Position numbers and translations under genes: made by a program
Part shown: in pieces, positions 56,321 to 64,000 of the stretch
Layout: the number at the start of each line of letters is the position of its first letter
Numbering within the stretch: the first letter of the stretch is position 1
Assembly (NCBI GenBank): GCA_016744995.1
Contig: JADGDG010000008.1
Location: 1-64,000, forward strand
Origin: Gammaproteobacteria bacterium
GTDB lineage: Bacteria > Pseudomonadota > Gammaproteobacteria > GRL18
Reading direction: 5' to 3'
DNA: 64,000 nt
Notes under the pieces: model-generated
Told to the model about the DNA's origin: nothing
Databases searched by the model: none
What the model saw: only the letters and a program-made list of their open reading frames with translations

Positions 56321-59300
56321 ATGATGTTTGATAAAATCCGTAATAATCTTTCTTCAAAAGAAAAAAAGACATTCCCTTATCCAGGAAAACGTATGGCTAT
56401 GGATGGCAATGGTGCGGTAATTATGTGCGAACGTGAGGCCTCAGATGCTGCTGGTGCATATCCTATTACACCCTCAACACAAATGGGCGAATATTGGGCT
56501 GAAGAAGTAGGCAAAGGTCATATTAATACTTCTGACCGGCCGCTGATTTTTATTGAACCAGAAAGTGAGCATGCGGCAGCAGCAGTAACTGCCGGTCTTT
56601 CTATGACCGGGCTTCGAGCCGTCAACTTCTCTTCCGCTCAGGGTGTGGCTTTTATGCACGAGTCACTTTATACCGCAGCCGGTAAAAGGTTACCCTATGT
56701 TTTAAATATTGGCTGCCGTGCCATTACTAAAGCCAGTTTAAATGTTCATTGTGGCCACGATGATTATCACTGTGTTGATGACACCGGTTTTATCCAAGTT
56801 ATGGCAAAAGATGCTCAGGAAGCTGCAGATTTAACCCTGATGATGCGTAAACTGGCTGAATTAGCTCTGACTCCGGCAATTGTTGCTCAGGATGGTTTTC
56901 TGACCACTCACCTGATTGAATTACTGCAAGTACCTGAACGTCAGCTCATTGCTGAATACCTCGGCCGCCCTGAAGATATGATTGACTGCCCGACAGCCGC
57001 TCAAAAGATGATTTATGGCAAACAACGTCGCCGTGTACCTATGTCATGGGATGTTGATAATCCTGTAACTACCGGCAGTGTACAGAATCAGGATGCCTAT
57101 ATGCAGACGGTTGCCGCACAACGTCCTTATTTTTATGAGCATATTGATGCATTAGCAGAACAGGTCATGGATGAGTATTACCATCTCACCGGTCGAAAAT
57201 ACGAACGTGTCGGTTGCTATAAAACCGATGATGCCGATTATATCATTGCTGCACAGGGCAGTGTCATCGTTCAGGCTGAAGTAGTCGCTGATTATTTACG
57301 TGAGACTCGTGGCCTTAAGGTTGGTGTTCTAAATATGCGTTTCTATCGTCCTTTCCCTGGGGATGTTCTGAGCCATATTTTAAAAGGTAAAAAAGGCGTT
57401 ACTGTCATTGAAAGAACCGATCAACCTCTGGCTGAAGATCTCCCTTTAATCAGGGAAATCCGTGCAGCCCTGAGTAAATGTTTTGATAATCAGGGCAAAA
57501 CCAAGCCTTATCCTGATTATGCAACATTTGACAAAATAACAGATAAACCCACACTCTACTCTGGTTCTTTCGGCTTAGGAAGCCGTGATTTACAACCTGA
57601 AGCTTTGATTGGTGTTATAGAAAATATGCTGCCTGAAGGCAAGCAGCTGCCATTTTATTATTTATCCATTGAGTTTGTTCATAGTCAGCCTGATTCACCT
57701 AAACAGGAAATAGCTCAACAGGAATTATTAGATGCCTATCCACACCTGGCAGATCTGTCAATCAAAGGCAGTGAAAATCCCAATTTAATGCCTGAAGGCG
57801 CCATTACTTTACGCATGCACTCCGTAGGCGGCTGGGGAGCAATAACAACGGGTAAAAACTTATCACTGACTTTATTTGATTTACTAGGTTATCACATTAA
57901 GTCCAACCCCAAATATGGTTCAGAGAAAAAAGGACAACCAACAACTTATTATCTGTCTGCTGCGCCTGAGCCAATTAAGGTAAACTGTGAATTTCATTAT
58001 GTTGATATTGTTCTGTCACCTGATCCCAATGTTTTTGAGCACTCCAATCCCCTCTTCGGTTTGAAAAAAGGCGGTGTTCTGGTAATTCAAAGTAATCTGG
58101 AATCACCTCAGGCAGTATGGAACTCACTGCCATTAAAAGGGCGGCAAAAGATCATTGATGATGACATTCGAATTTTTTACGTTGACGGCTTTAAAATTGC
58201 CCGTGAAGAAGCCGGCAACCCTGATCTACAATATCGCATGCAGGGTACAGCATTTCAGGGAGCATTTTTTGTCGCTTCACCCATTATGGAAAGTGCAGGC
58301 CTGGGCGAGAAAGAGTTATTTAAAGCCATTGAAGCTCAGCTCGAATCAAAATTCGGTAGCAAAGGCCGGGCAGTCGTTGAAGATAACTTACGGGTTGTTA
58401 AACGTGGTTTTGATGAAACTACTGAAATAATTGACAAGGTTATTGAAGGAAAATACTCAACCATTGCTAAAAAAGTGGTCAACTTGCCTGCCCTGCTGAA
58501 AAAACAGCAGCAAGGCTCTGAAAAATTATCCGACATTCATCACTTCTGGGAACAAACCGGCAGCTTATACCTTGCAGGTCAGGGTAATGATAATCTGGCT
58601 GATCCATTTTTAGCTATCAGTCAAATCCCCGCATCTACCGGTGTGTTCCGCGATATGACTCAAATTCGCTTTGAACATCCCACCTGGAATGCAGAAAATT
58701 GCACTGCCTGCGGTGATTGTTATACGGTTTGCCCGGATAGTGCCATGCCCGGCCTGGTGAATACCTTTAGTGAGATTTTTGCCACCATTATTACTCGTAT
58801 TGAAACCGGGGTCTCTGGTGATTCATCCCATACAACCATCGGCCACAAAACACAATTTTTGCGTCGTGCTCTACGAGATGTTGAGAAAAAACTGCGTGTC
58901 TTAATTGAACCTTATGGTGATAAGGCAAACGTTAACCAGCTATTAGATCAGGCTATTTTAGAAACACTTAATGAATCCGAGCTGGAAGAATCGGAGCTGA
59001 AAACCCTGGAAAAAGAATTTGGCTGGTTTATGGCATCACTGGGCGATTTTAAATTCTCGGCAACCAAACCTTACTATGCCAATAAAGAGAAAAAAGCCAA
59101 AGGCAGCGGTGGATTGTTTTCCATCACGGTCAACCCATACACCTGTAAGGGCTGCATGCTCTGCATAGACGTTTGTGAAGATGATGCTCTGACTATTGAT
59201 ACTCAGACCACAGAAAGCGTTGAAAAATTGCGCAATGAATGGAATTTCTGGGAAGCCCTGCCCACAACTGATGATGATTATATTCGCATAGATGATATTG

Positions 59301-61291
59301 ATGAAGGCATCGGTGCTCTGGAAACATTATTGCTAAATAAGCGCAATTACGGCTCAATGGTCTGTGGTGATGGTGCCTGTCTGGGTTGCGGTGAAAAAAC
59401 TGCCATACATCTTTTCACTGGTACTATCACTGCATTAATGCAGCCCAGAGTGAAAAAACATCTGGCTCAAATTGAGCAATTGATTGAGGATCTGGAACAA
59501 CATATTCGCCTCACACTGGCACAGAACATTGACTTAAATAATACCGGTGCTATTCATAATTTACTGGATGATAATCAGGATAGTGATGTTACTCTGACCA
59601 AACTAACCAGTACACTTGATGCCCAGGATGATAGTGAACCTCTGGACTCTGAATGGCTGCAGTGGGTCACTGATCTGCTGGAAGATCTAAAACAGCTGAA
59701 ATGGAAATACACCACCGGTGTCACCAATACCGGCCGTTCCGACATGGGCTTTATTAACGCAACAGGGTGCACTTCTGTCTGGGGTTCAACCTTCCCGTTC
59801 AACCCTTACCCTTTCCCATGGTCCAGTAATCTGTTTCAGGACTCTCCTTCCATGGCAATGGGTCTGTTTGAAGGTCATATGGTTAAAATGGCTGAAGGTT
59901 TTAAAGCCGTGCGCATGGCAGAGCTGGAACTCGCCGGAAAATACAGTGCCTCTGAACATAAAGAATTTTTTACCCGCTTCAACTGGGAACAGTTCAGTAC
60001 CGAAGAATTTCATCTTTGTCCACCCGTTGTTGCTGTAGGTGGTGATGGTGCCATGTATGATATTGGTTTCCAGAATTTATCCCGTATGATGATGTCCGGA
60101 GTTCCCATCAAGGTCATGATTGTGGATACTCAGGTTTATTCCAATACCGGAGGACAAGCCTGTACTTCAGGATTTGTCAGCCAGATTTCAGATATGGCCC
60201 CCTTTAGTAAAGTCTGGAAAGGTAAAAAAGAAATTCGTAAAGAAATGAGTCTGATTGCCGCCGCCCATAGAACTTCCTATGTTCTGCAAAGCTCATTCTC
60301 ACATCCCAGTCACTTATTAGAAGGTTATATTGAAGGCTTGAACAGCTCCAGACCTGCCATCTTTAATATTTACGCCGTCTGCCCACCGGAACATGGCATC
60401 GCCGATGACAGTGCTGACAGACAAAGTAAACTGGCTGTTGAGTCCAGAGCTTATCCATTATTTAAATTTGATCCCGACAAAGGCACAACATTTGAGGAAT
60501 GCATTGAGCTGGACGGTAATCCATCAATGGCTCAGGACTGGCCACGTTACAAGCTGGATTATGTTGACAGCAAGGGAAAAGAACAACAGCTTGATGTGCC
60601 TCTGACCTTTGTTGATTTTGCTGCCACGGAAGGTCGCTTCCGCAAACACTTCCGTAATATTCCTGAAGATAAATGGACCGATGAAATGCTCCCGGTTGAT
60701 GAGTTCCTTGAACTGGATAAAGAAGAGCAGAAAACAGCACACCCTTATATCTGGACGGTAAGCAGAAAACAGCAGTTGATACGTACTCAGGTATCGAAAG
60801 AACTGGCCTATTCTGCTCTGGAGCGTCGAGACTTCTGGCGACAATTAAAATCTCTCAGTGGTTATGACCATACTACGGATCAGGAAGCAATTATTAAACA
60901 GACACGTCAGGAAATGGCTCAGAGTTTAACTAATAATCTGTTGTCCATGACGGGCGGCGGCAACGATTCAGCCATGAGCCTTATGACAAATACAAGCAGC
61001 AGCACAGGAACCAGTGCACCTGCCGGTAATAATGGCTCTGATTATGAAGCTGTCTGGGTCGAATCGCCTGAATGCACCGCCTGCGATGACTGCATTGCCA
61101 TAAACTCAGATATTTTTGCCTATAACGACCAGAAGCAGATCATTATTTCTGATCCACAGGCCGGCAGTTATAAGGATATTATTAAAGCTGCTGAAAAATG
61201 CCCTGCTGAGTGTATCCATCCAGGTACCCCATTTAACAGCAATGAATCAGGATTAGATAAACTGATCAAACGTGCAGAGAAATACCAGTAG
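56321..61291 (+). CDS. Pyruvate:ferredoxin (flavodoxin) oxidoreductase with extra ferredoxin domain
   Basis: 1656 residues; usual single-chain enzymes have about 1170-1200. Domain order: pyrimidine-binding domain (DAAGAYPITPSTQMGEYW near 45, SSAQG loop), transketolase C-like domain, gamma domain (MHSVGGWGAITTGKNL near 500), two 4Fe-4S motifs (CTACGDCYTVCP near 793; CKGCMLCIDVCE near 942) separated by about 150 residues instead of about 50, then the thiamine-diphosphate domain (CLGCGEK near 1017, GGDGAMYDIG near 1241, YSNTGGQ near 1274). A C-terminal ferredoxin-like domain (CTACDDC near 1585 and CPAEC) follows a Ser/Gly linker. It oxidises pyruvate to acetyl-CoA and CO2. The oxo-acid substrate is inferred from family. 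Confidence 0.92.
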   Translation: MMFDKIRNNLSSKEKKTFPYPGKRMAMDGNGAVIMCEREASDAAGAYPITPSTQMGEYWAEEVGKGHINTSDRPLIFIEPESEHAAAAVTAGLSMTGLRAVNFSSAQGVAFMHESLYTAAGKRLPYVLNIGCRAITKASLNVHCGHDDYHCVDDTGFIQVMAKDAQEAADLTLMMRKLAELALTPAIVAQDGFLTTHLIELLQVPERQLIAEYLGRPEDMIDCPTAAQKMIYGKQRRRVPMSWDVDNPVTTGSVQNQDAYMQTVAAQRPYFYEHIDALAEQVMDEYYHLTGRKYERVGCYKTDDADYIIAAQGSVIVQAEVVADYLRETRGLKVGVLNMRFYRPFPGDVLSHILKGKKGVTVIERTDQPLAEDLPLIREIRAALSKCFDNQGKTKPYPDYATFDKITDKPTLYSGSFGLGSRDLQPEALIGVIENMLPEGKQLPFYYLSIEFVHSQPDSPKQEIAQQELLDAYPHLADLSIKGSENPNLMPEGAITLRMHSVGGWGAITTGKNLSLTLFDLLGYHIKSNPKYGSEKKGQPTTYYLSAAPEPIKVNCEFHYVDIVLSPDPNVFEHSNPLFGLKKGGVLVIQSNLESPQAVWNSLPLKGRQKIIDDDIRIFYVDGFKIAREEAGNPDLQYRMQGTAFQGAFFVASPIMESAGLGEKELFKAIEAQLESKFGSKGRAVVEDNLRVVKRGFDETTEIIDKVIEGKYSTIAKKVVNLPALLKKQQQGSEKLSDIHHFWEQTGSLYLAGQGNDNLADPFLAISQIPASTGVFRDMTQIRFEHPTWNAENCTACGDCYTVCPDSAMPGLVNTFSEIFATIITRIETGVSGDSSHTTIGHKTQFLRRALRDVEKKLRVLIEPYGDKANVNQLLDQAILETLNESELEESELKTLEKEFGWFMASLGDFKFSATKPYYANKEKKAKGSGGLFSITVNPYTCKGCMLCIDVCEDDALTIDTQTTESVEKLRNEWNFWEALPTTDDDYIRIDDIDEGIGALETLLLNKRNYGSMVCGDGACLGCGEKTAIHLFTGTITALMQPRVKKHLAQIEQLIEDLEQHIRLTLAQNIDLNNTGAIHNLLDDNQDSDVTLTKLTSTLDAQDDSEPLDSEWLQWVTDLLEDLKQLKWKYTTGVTNTGRSDMGFINATGCTSVWGSTFPFNPYPFPWSSNLFQDSPSMAMGLFEGHMVKMAEGFKAVRMAELELAGKYSASEHKEFFTRFNWEQFSTEEFHLCPPVVAVGGDGAMYDIGFQNLSRMMMSGVPIKVMIVDTQVYSNTGGQACTSGFVSQISDMAPFSKVWKGKKEIRKEMSLIAAAHRTSYVLQSSFSHPSHLLEGYIEGLNSSRPAIFNIYAVCPPEHGIADDSADRQSKLAVESRAYPLFKFDPDKGTTFEECIELDGNPSMAQDWPRYKLDYVDSKGKEQQLDVPLTFVDFAATEGRFRKHFRNIPEDKWTDEMLPVDEFLELDKEEQKTAHPYIWTVSRKQQLIRTQVSKELAYSALERRDFWRQLKSLSGYDHTTDQEAIIKQTRQEMAQSLTNNLLSMTGGGNDSAMSLMTNTSSSTGTSAPAGNNGSDYEAVWVESPECTACDDCIAINSDIFAYNDQKQIIISDPQAGSYKDIIKAAEKCPAECIHPGTPFNSNESGLDKLIKRAEKYQ

Positions 61292-61292
61292 C

Positions 61293-62651
61293 ATGAGTAT
61301 TCTGGATTTTTTTAAATACAAAACGTTCGCCCATGGAATTCATCTTCCTGATAAAAAGGAACACACACGTGAACAGGCCATCAGGCGTCTGCCTTTTGCA
61401 CCGGAGCTGATTGTTCCTTTGTCACAGCATTTTGGCACACCGGCCAAGGCCATTGTGTCTCCCGGGCAGGAAGTGGTACGTGGTGAGCTGATTGCAGAAG
61501 CCAATGGCTTTATGTCTGTCCCCATTCATGCTCCCGCCAGTGGTATCATAAAAGAGATCGAGCTGTATCCCACGGCCAGGGGGCCGAAAACTGAATCCAT
61601 TGTGATAAAAACCTGGCCTGGAGCCAGCCAGAGGACGGCATCATTTGAACCTGTTAATATTCCCTCTCTGACTCATGAGCAATTCATTAAAGCTGTACAG
61701 GACACGGGAATGGTTGGTCTTGGAGGAGCAGGCTTTCCAACTCATATTAAACTATCAGTACCGCCTGAATACAGCATTGATACGTTAGTGGTAAACGGCT
61801 GTGAATGTGAGCCCTATTTAACTACTGACCATCGTCTTATGCTGGAACAAACTGCTGAACTACTGCTGGGAACCAGTATGCTGATGAAGGCACTGGGAGC
61901 CAAACAGGCCATTATCGGCATTGAAGATAACAAGATGGATGCAGTGGAAGCCATCAAGGGACACCTCTCAGGCGTTGAACATATCCAGGTTAAGGCTGTT
62001 CAAACTCATTATCCTCAGGGTTCAGAAAAACTCTTAATTAAAGTACTATTAGGCCGTGAAGTACCTTCCGCCGGTTTTCCTTATCAAGTTAATGTTGTGG
62101 TGCAGAATATTGCCACCATTACACAACTGGGTAAATTATTGCCTCAGAATCAAGGCTTAATTGAGCGTGTTGTCACCGTAACTGGCACTGGAGTTAAAAA
62201 ACCTGGAAATTATCTGGTTCCCTTAGGCACACCCATTCGTTTTTTATTAGAGCACGTTGGTTTTTCAGGATCAGCCAAGCATTTAATCCTGGGCGGTCCA
62301 ATGATGGGTTCAACGGTTGCTTCACTGGATGTACCCATCACAAAACCCGTTTCAGGGCTATTGGTTTTTAATGAACAATCCATTGAAAAAGTCTCAGATG
62401 ATGTCTATCCTTGCATTAAATGCGCTCGTTGTGTTGATGCCTGTCCTATGCACCTGAATCCATCAATGCTGGGCCAGCTGGCTTCAAAACGCGAATATGA
62501 ATCCATGCAGGAAAATTTCAATTTGATGGATTGTTTTGAATGCGGCTGTTGCAGTTATGTTTGTCCATCTAATATACCACTGGTTCAGTACTTTAGAATT
62601 TCAAAGTCCATTATGAGAGAACGGGCTATAGAGAAACAAAACAATGATTGA
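61293..62651 (+). CDS. rnfC: Rnf complex subunit C
   Basis: About 452 residues from the ATG at 61293, one base after the PFOR stop; an earlier GTG at 61272 would overlap PFOR. The N terminus has the RnfC start (SILDFFKYKTFAHGIH). The glycine-rich flavin/nucleotide site GLGGAGFPTHIKL and NGCECEPYLTTDHRLM follow. Two ferredoxin-type motifs close the protein: CIKCARCVDACP and CFECGCCSYVCP. RnfC is the NAD(H)-reactive peripheral subunit on the cytoplasmic side. It overlaps rnfD by 8 bases. Confidence 0.95.
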   Translation: MSILDFFKYKTFAHGIHLPDKKEHTREQAIRRLPFAPELIVPLSQHFGTPAKAIVSPGQEVVRGELIAEANGFMSVPIHAPASGIIKEIELYPTARGPKTESIVIKTWPGASQRTASFEPVNIPSLTHEQFIKAVQDTGMVGLGGAGFPTHIKLSVPPEYSIDTLVVNGCECEPYLTTDHRLMLEQTAELLLGTSMLMKALGAKQAIIGIEDNKMDAVEAIKGHLSGVEHIQVKAVQTHYPQGSEKLLIKVLLGREVPSAGFPYQVNVVVQNIATITQLGKLLPQNQGLIERVVTVTGTGVKKPGNYLVPLGTPIRFLLEHVGFSGSAKHLILGGPMMGSTVASLDVPITKPVSGLLVFNEQSIEKVSDDVYPCIKCARCVDACPMHLNPSMLGQLASKREYESMQENFNLMDCFECGCCSYVCPSNIPLVQYFRISKSIMRERAIEKQNND

Positions 62652-63666
62652 ATTGCGCACCTCACCACATATGAAGGGGACTTTGTCTCTGCCTCAGATT
62701 ATGCACCACGTTATTTATGCATTGCTGCCCATCTGTGCCTTTGCTGTCTACCAGTTTGGTATCAGTGCTCTGGCACTCATTCTGGTAGTAACGCTATCCT
62801 GTGTTTTAACGGAACTATTTTTTAATTATATTTCTGACAAAAACTCTAATCCAAAAAAGTCATTAAATGATTATACTGCCGTTATTACAGGTATTCTTCT
62901 AGCACTGACATTACCGCCCGGTTTTCCTCTATGGATGGGTGCTGTTGCCGGATTTGTGGCAATTTCTATGGGAAAAACACTATTTGGCGGCATGGGTTTT
63001 AATCTATTTAACCCTGCCTTACTTGGTCGAGCTTTTGTTCAGGCAGCTTTTCCTGTGGCAATCACCAGCTGGACACCAGGAGGGCTGACGGATCGTTTTA
63101 CTCAATTCATTCCTTCCAGCCTCACGTTACCATTTACCGCTCCTGCAAGTATCGATGGTTTTACTGGTGCAACACCTCTGGCTTTACATAAGTTTGAAGG
63201 TACATCCACATCCTTTAATGATCTATTTCTGGGGTTCAGCAGCGGCTCTCTGGGTGAAACATCCAGTTTATTAATTCTGCTCTGTGGCACCTACTTAATT
63301 ATCCGTGGAATAATGGGCTGGCGCATTCCTCTGGCTATTTTTATTTCGACTATTATTATCAGCGGTACTTTTTTCCTCTTTGATAACAGCTATCCAAGTC
63401 CATTATTTATGCTCTCCTCCGGCGGATTAATGCTGGGGGCATTATTTATGGCCACTGATCCGGTCAGTGCCCCTGTGACTCCAGCAGGCATGTGGTTATT
63501 TGGAATTCTTATTGCCAGCATAACCATTATTATCCGTCTTTTTGGCGGCCTTCCCGAAGGGATCATGTATGCTATTTTATTTGCCAATGCTACAGTGCCG
63601 CTTATCGAAGCCATTGCACAACCACGCAAATTTGGTCATGTTGCCCGTAAGGGAGCTGGAAAATGA
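62644..63666 (+). CDS. rnfD: Rnf complex subunit D
   Basis: 340 residues with about nine membrane helices. The motif FTGATPLA (about residues 173-180) contains Thr177, the expected covalent FMN attachment site of RnfD/NqrB. Further family segments are MGFNLFNPALLGRAF and ATDPVSAPVTPAG. It forms the ion-translocating membrane core together with RnfA and RnfE, which are not in the window. It overlaps both rnfC and rnfG, consistent with one transcript. Confidence 0.95.
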   Translation: MIELRTSPHMKGTLSLPQIMHHVIYALLPICAFAVYQFGISALALILVVTLSCVLTELFFNYISDKNSNPKKSLNDYTAVITGILLALTLPPGFPLWMGAVAGFVAISMGKTLFGGMGFNLFNPALLGRAFVQAAFPVAITSWTPGGLTDRFTQFIPSSLTLPFTAPASIDGFTGATPLALHKFEGTSTSFNDLFLGFSSGSLGETSSLLILLCGTYLIIRGIMGWRIPLAIFISTIIISGTFFLFDNSYPSPLFMLSSGGLMLGALFMATDPVSAPVTPAGMWLFGILIASITIIIRLFGGLPEGIMYAILFANATVPLIEAIAQPRKFGHVARKGAGK

Positions 63667-64000
63667 CTCATTCTGCCGCTCCTAAACGCGCCTCTTCCCT
63701 GGCAATGATTATTACTCTGGGTGGCGTGGCCATGTTATCCGGTTTACTGGTCGTGTTAACCTGGCAATTGACCCTGGCTCCCATTCAGGAAAATCAACGC
63801 ATTATGATTGAAAAAGCCATTTTTCAAGTGATACCCGGCGCACAGCAGCGTCGAAGCTATCGACTCACTGATAAAGGGCTGGAACAGTTTGATCCAAAAG
63901 TAACAAAAGCGAATAAAACCGATCTAAAATTTTATGCCGCCTATGATAAACAAGGTCAACTAAAAGGCATTGCTGCTGAAGCTGCGGCTCAGGGTTATGC
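63663..64000 (+). CDS. rnfG: Rnf complex subunit G (3' end outside window)
   Basis: Only the first 112 codons lie in the window. The ATG overlaps the rnfD stop (ATGA). The N terminus has a membrane helix (about 16-38) followed by the RnfG pattern (LAPIQENQRIMIEKA, VIPGA). The FMN-binding SGAT motif expected later is beyond the end. RnfG carries covalent FMN on the periplasmic side. It continues the operon, which presumably runs on to rnfE and rnfA. Confidence 0.9.
   Translation, partial: MTHSAAPKRASSLAMIITLGGVAMLSGLLVVLTWQLTLAPIQENQRIMIEKAIFQVIPGAQQRRSYRLTDKGLEQFDPKVTKANKTDLKFYAAYDKQGQLKGIAAEAAAQGY

Noticed and set aside
1-64000. CRISPR arrays, tRNA and rRNA genes
   Set aside because: No regularly spaced direct repeats and no recognisable tRNA or rRNA sequences were noticed on either strand.

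Overview
The window reads as a chromosomal segment of an AT-rich gammaproteobacterium. Supporting genes are mtgA, hrpB, rbgA/ylqF, an AcrB-type RND pump with a TetR regulator, the Na+ oxaloacetate decarboxylase oadGAB, Rnf complex genes, and many c-di-GMP and PAS signalling proteins. A pyruvate:ferredoxin oxidoreductase, a perfect FNR-type box near a bacteriohemerythrin gene, and DsrE-family proteins suggest life at low or fluctuating oxygen with sulfur chemistry nearby. The exact taxon cannot be named from the sequence; that lifestyle is an inference.

Layout. 1-3.9 kb is a mobile-element graveyard. The right part of an IS66 element (its terminal repeat ends at 1347) sits inside a frameshifted IS91-type transposase that is paired with a tyrosine recombinase, and further integrase debris follows. 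3.9-4.6 kb holds a zeta-toxin-like kinase with a small overlapping partner. 5-9.6 kb holds a bacterial voltage-gated sodium channel, a small membrane protein, mtgA, a TerB-like protein, the GTPase rbgA and a two-domain rhodanese. 9.8-14.6 kb is a tetR-adaptor-RND efflux operon with a palindromic operator. 14.7-18.2 kb is oadGAB. 18.4-22.4 kb encodes a giant PilZ/DUF1631/GGDEF/EAL protein. 22.4-28.3 kb holds hrpB, a YcbL-type hydrolase, an SPFH protein and a trypsin-like protease. 28.5-33.1 kb is a second RND system.

33.1-35.1 kb is the most unusual locus. An ECF sigma factor overlaps a membrane anti-sigma protein whose extracytoplasmic part is itself DsrE-like. A divergent gene encodes an exported DsrE-family protein. 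The two divergent units carry the same promoter-like motif, which predicts one small autoregulated regulon in which a secreted DsrE protein and a DsrE-domain anti-sigma factor are paired.

35.1-47.1 kb is a signalling cluster: a REC-PAS-GGDEF protein, bacteriohemerythrin with an upstream FNR-type box, a multi-PAS/GAF histidine kinase overlapping an ANTAR response regulator, a chemoreceptor and a PAS-GGDEF-EAL protein. 47.1-54.3 kb holds a PsiE-like protein, a MORN-repeat lipoprotein fused to a C13-like peptidase, an exported metallo-beta-lactamase-fold protein and a DUF1800/DUF1501 pair.

54.3-64 kb is a redox operon behind a divergent LysR regulator: long-type rnfB, a 1656-residue pyruvate:ferredoxin oxidoreductase with an extra C-terminal ferredoxin domain, rnfC, rnfD and the start of rnfG. 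The gene order implies that ferredoxin reduced by pyruvate oxidation is handed to the Rnf ion pump. Together with OadGAB and the Na+ channel this suggests, but does not prove, a sodium-based energy circuit.
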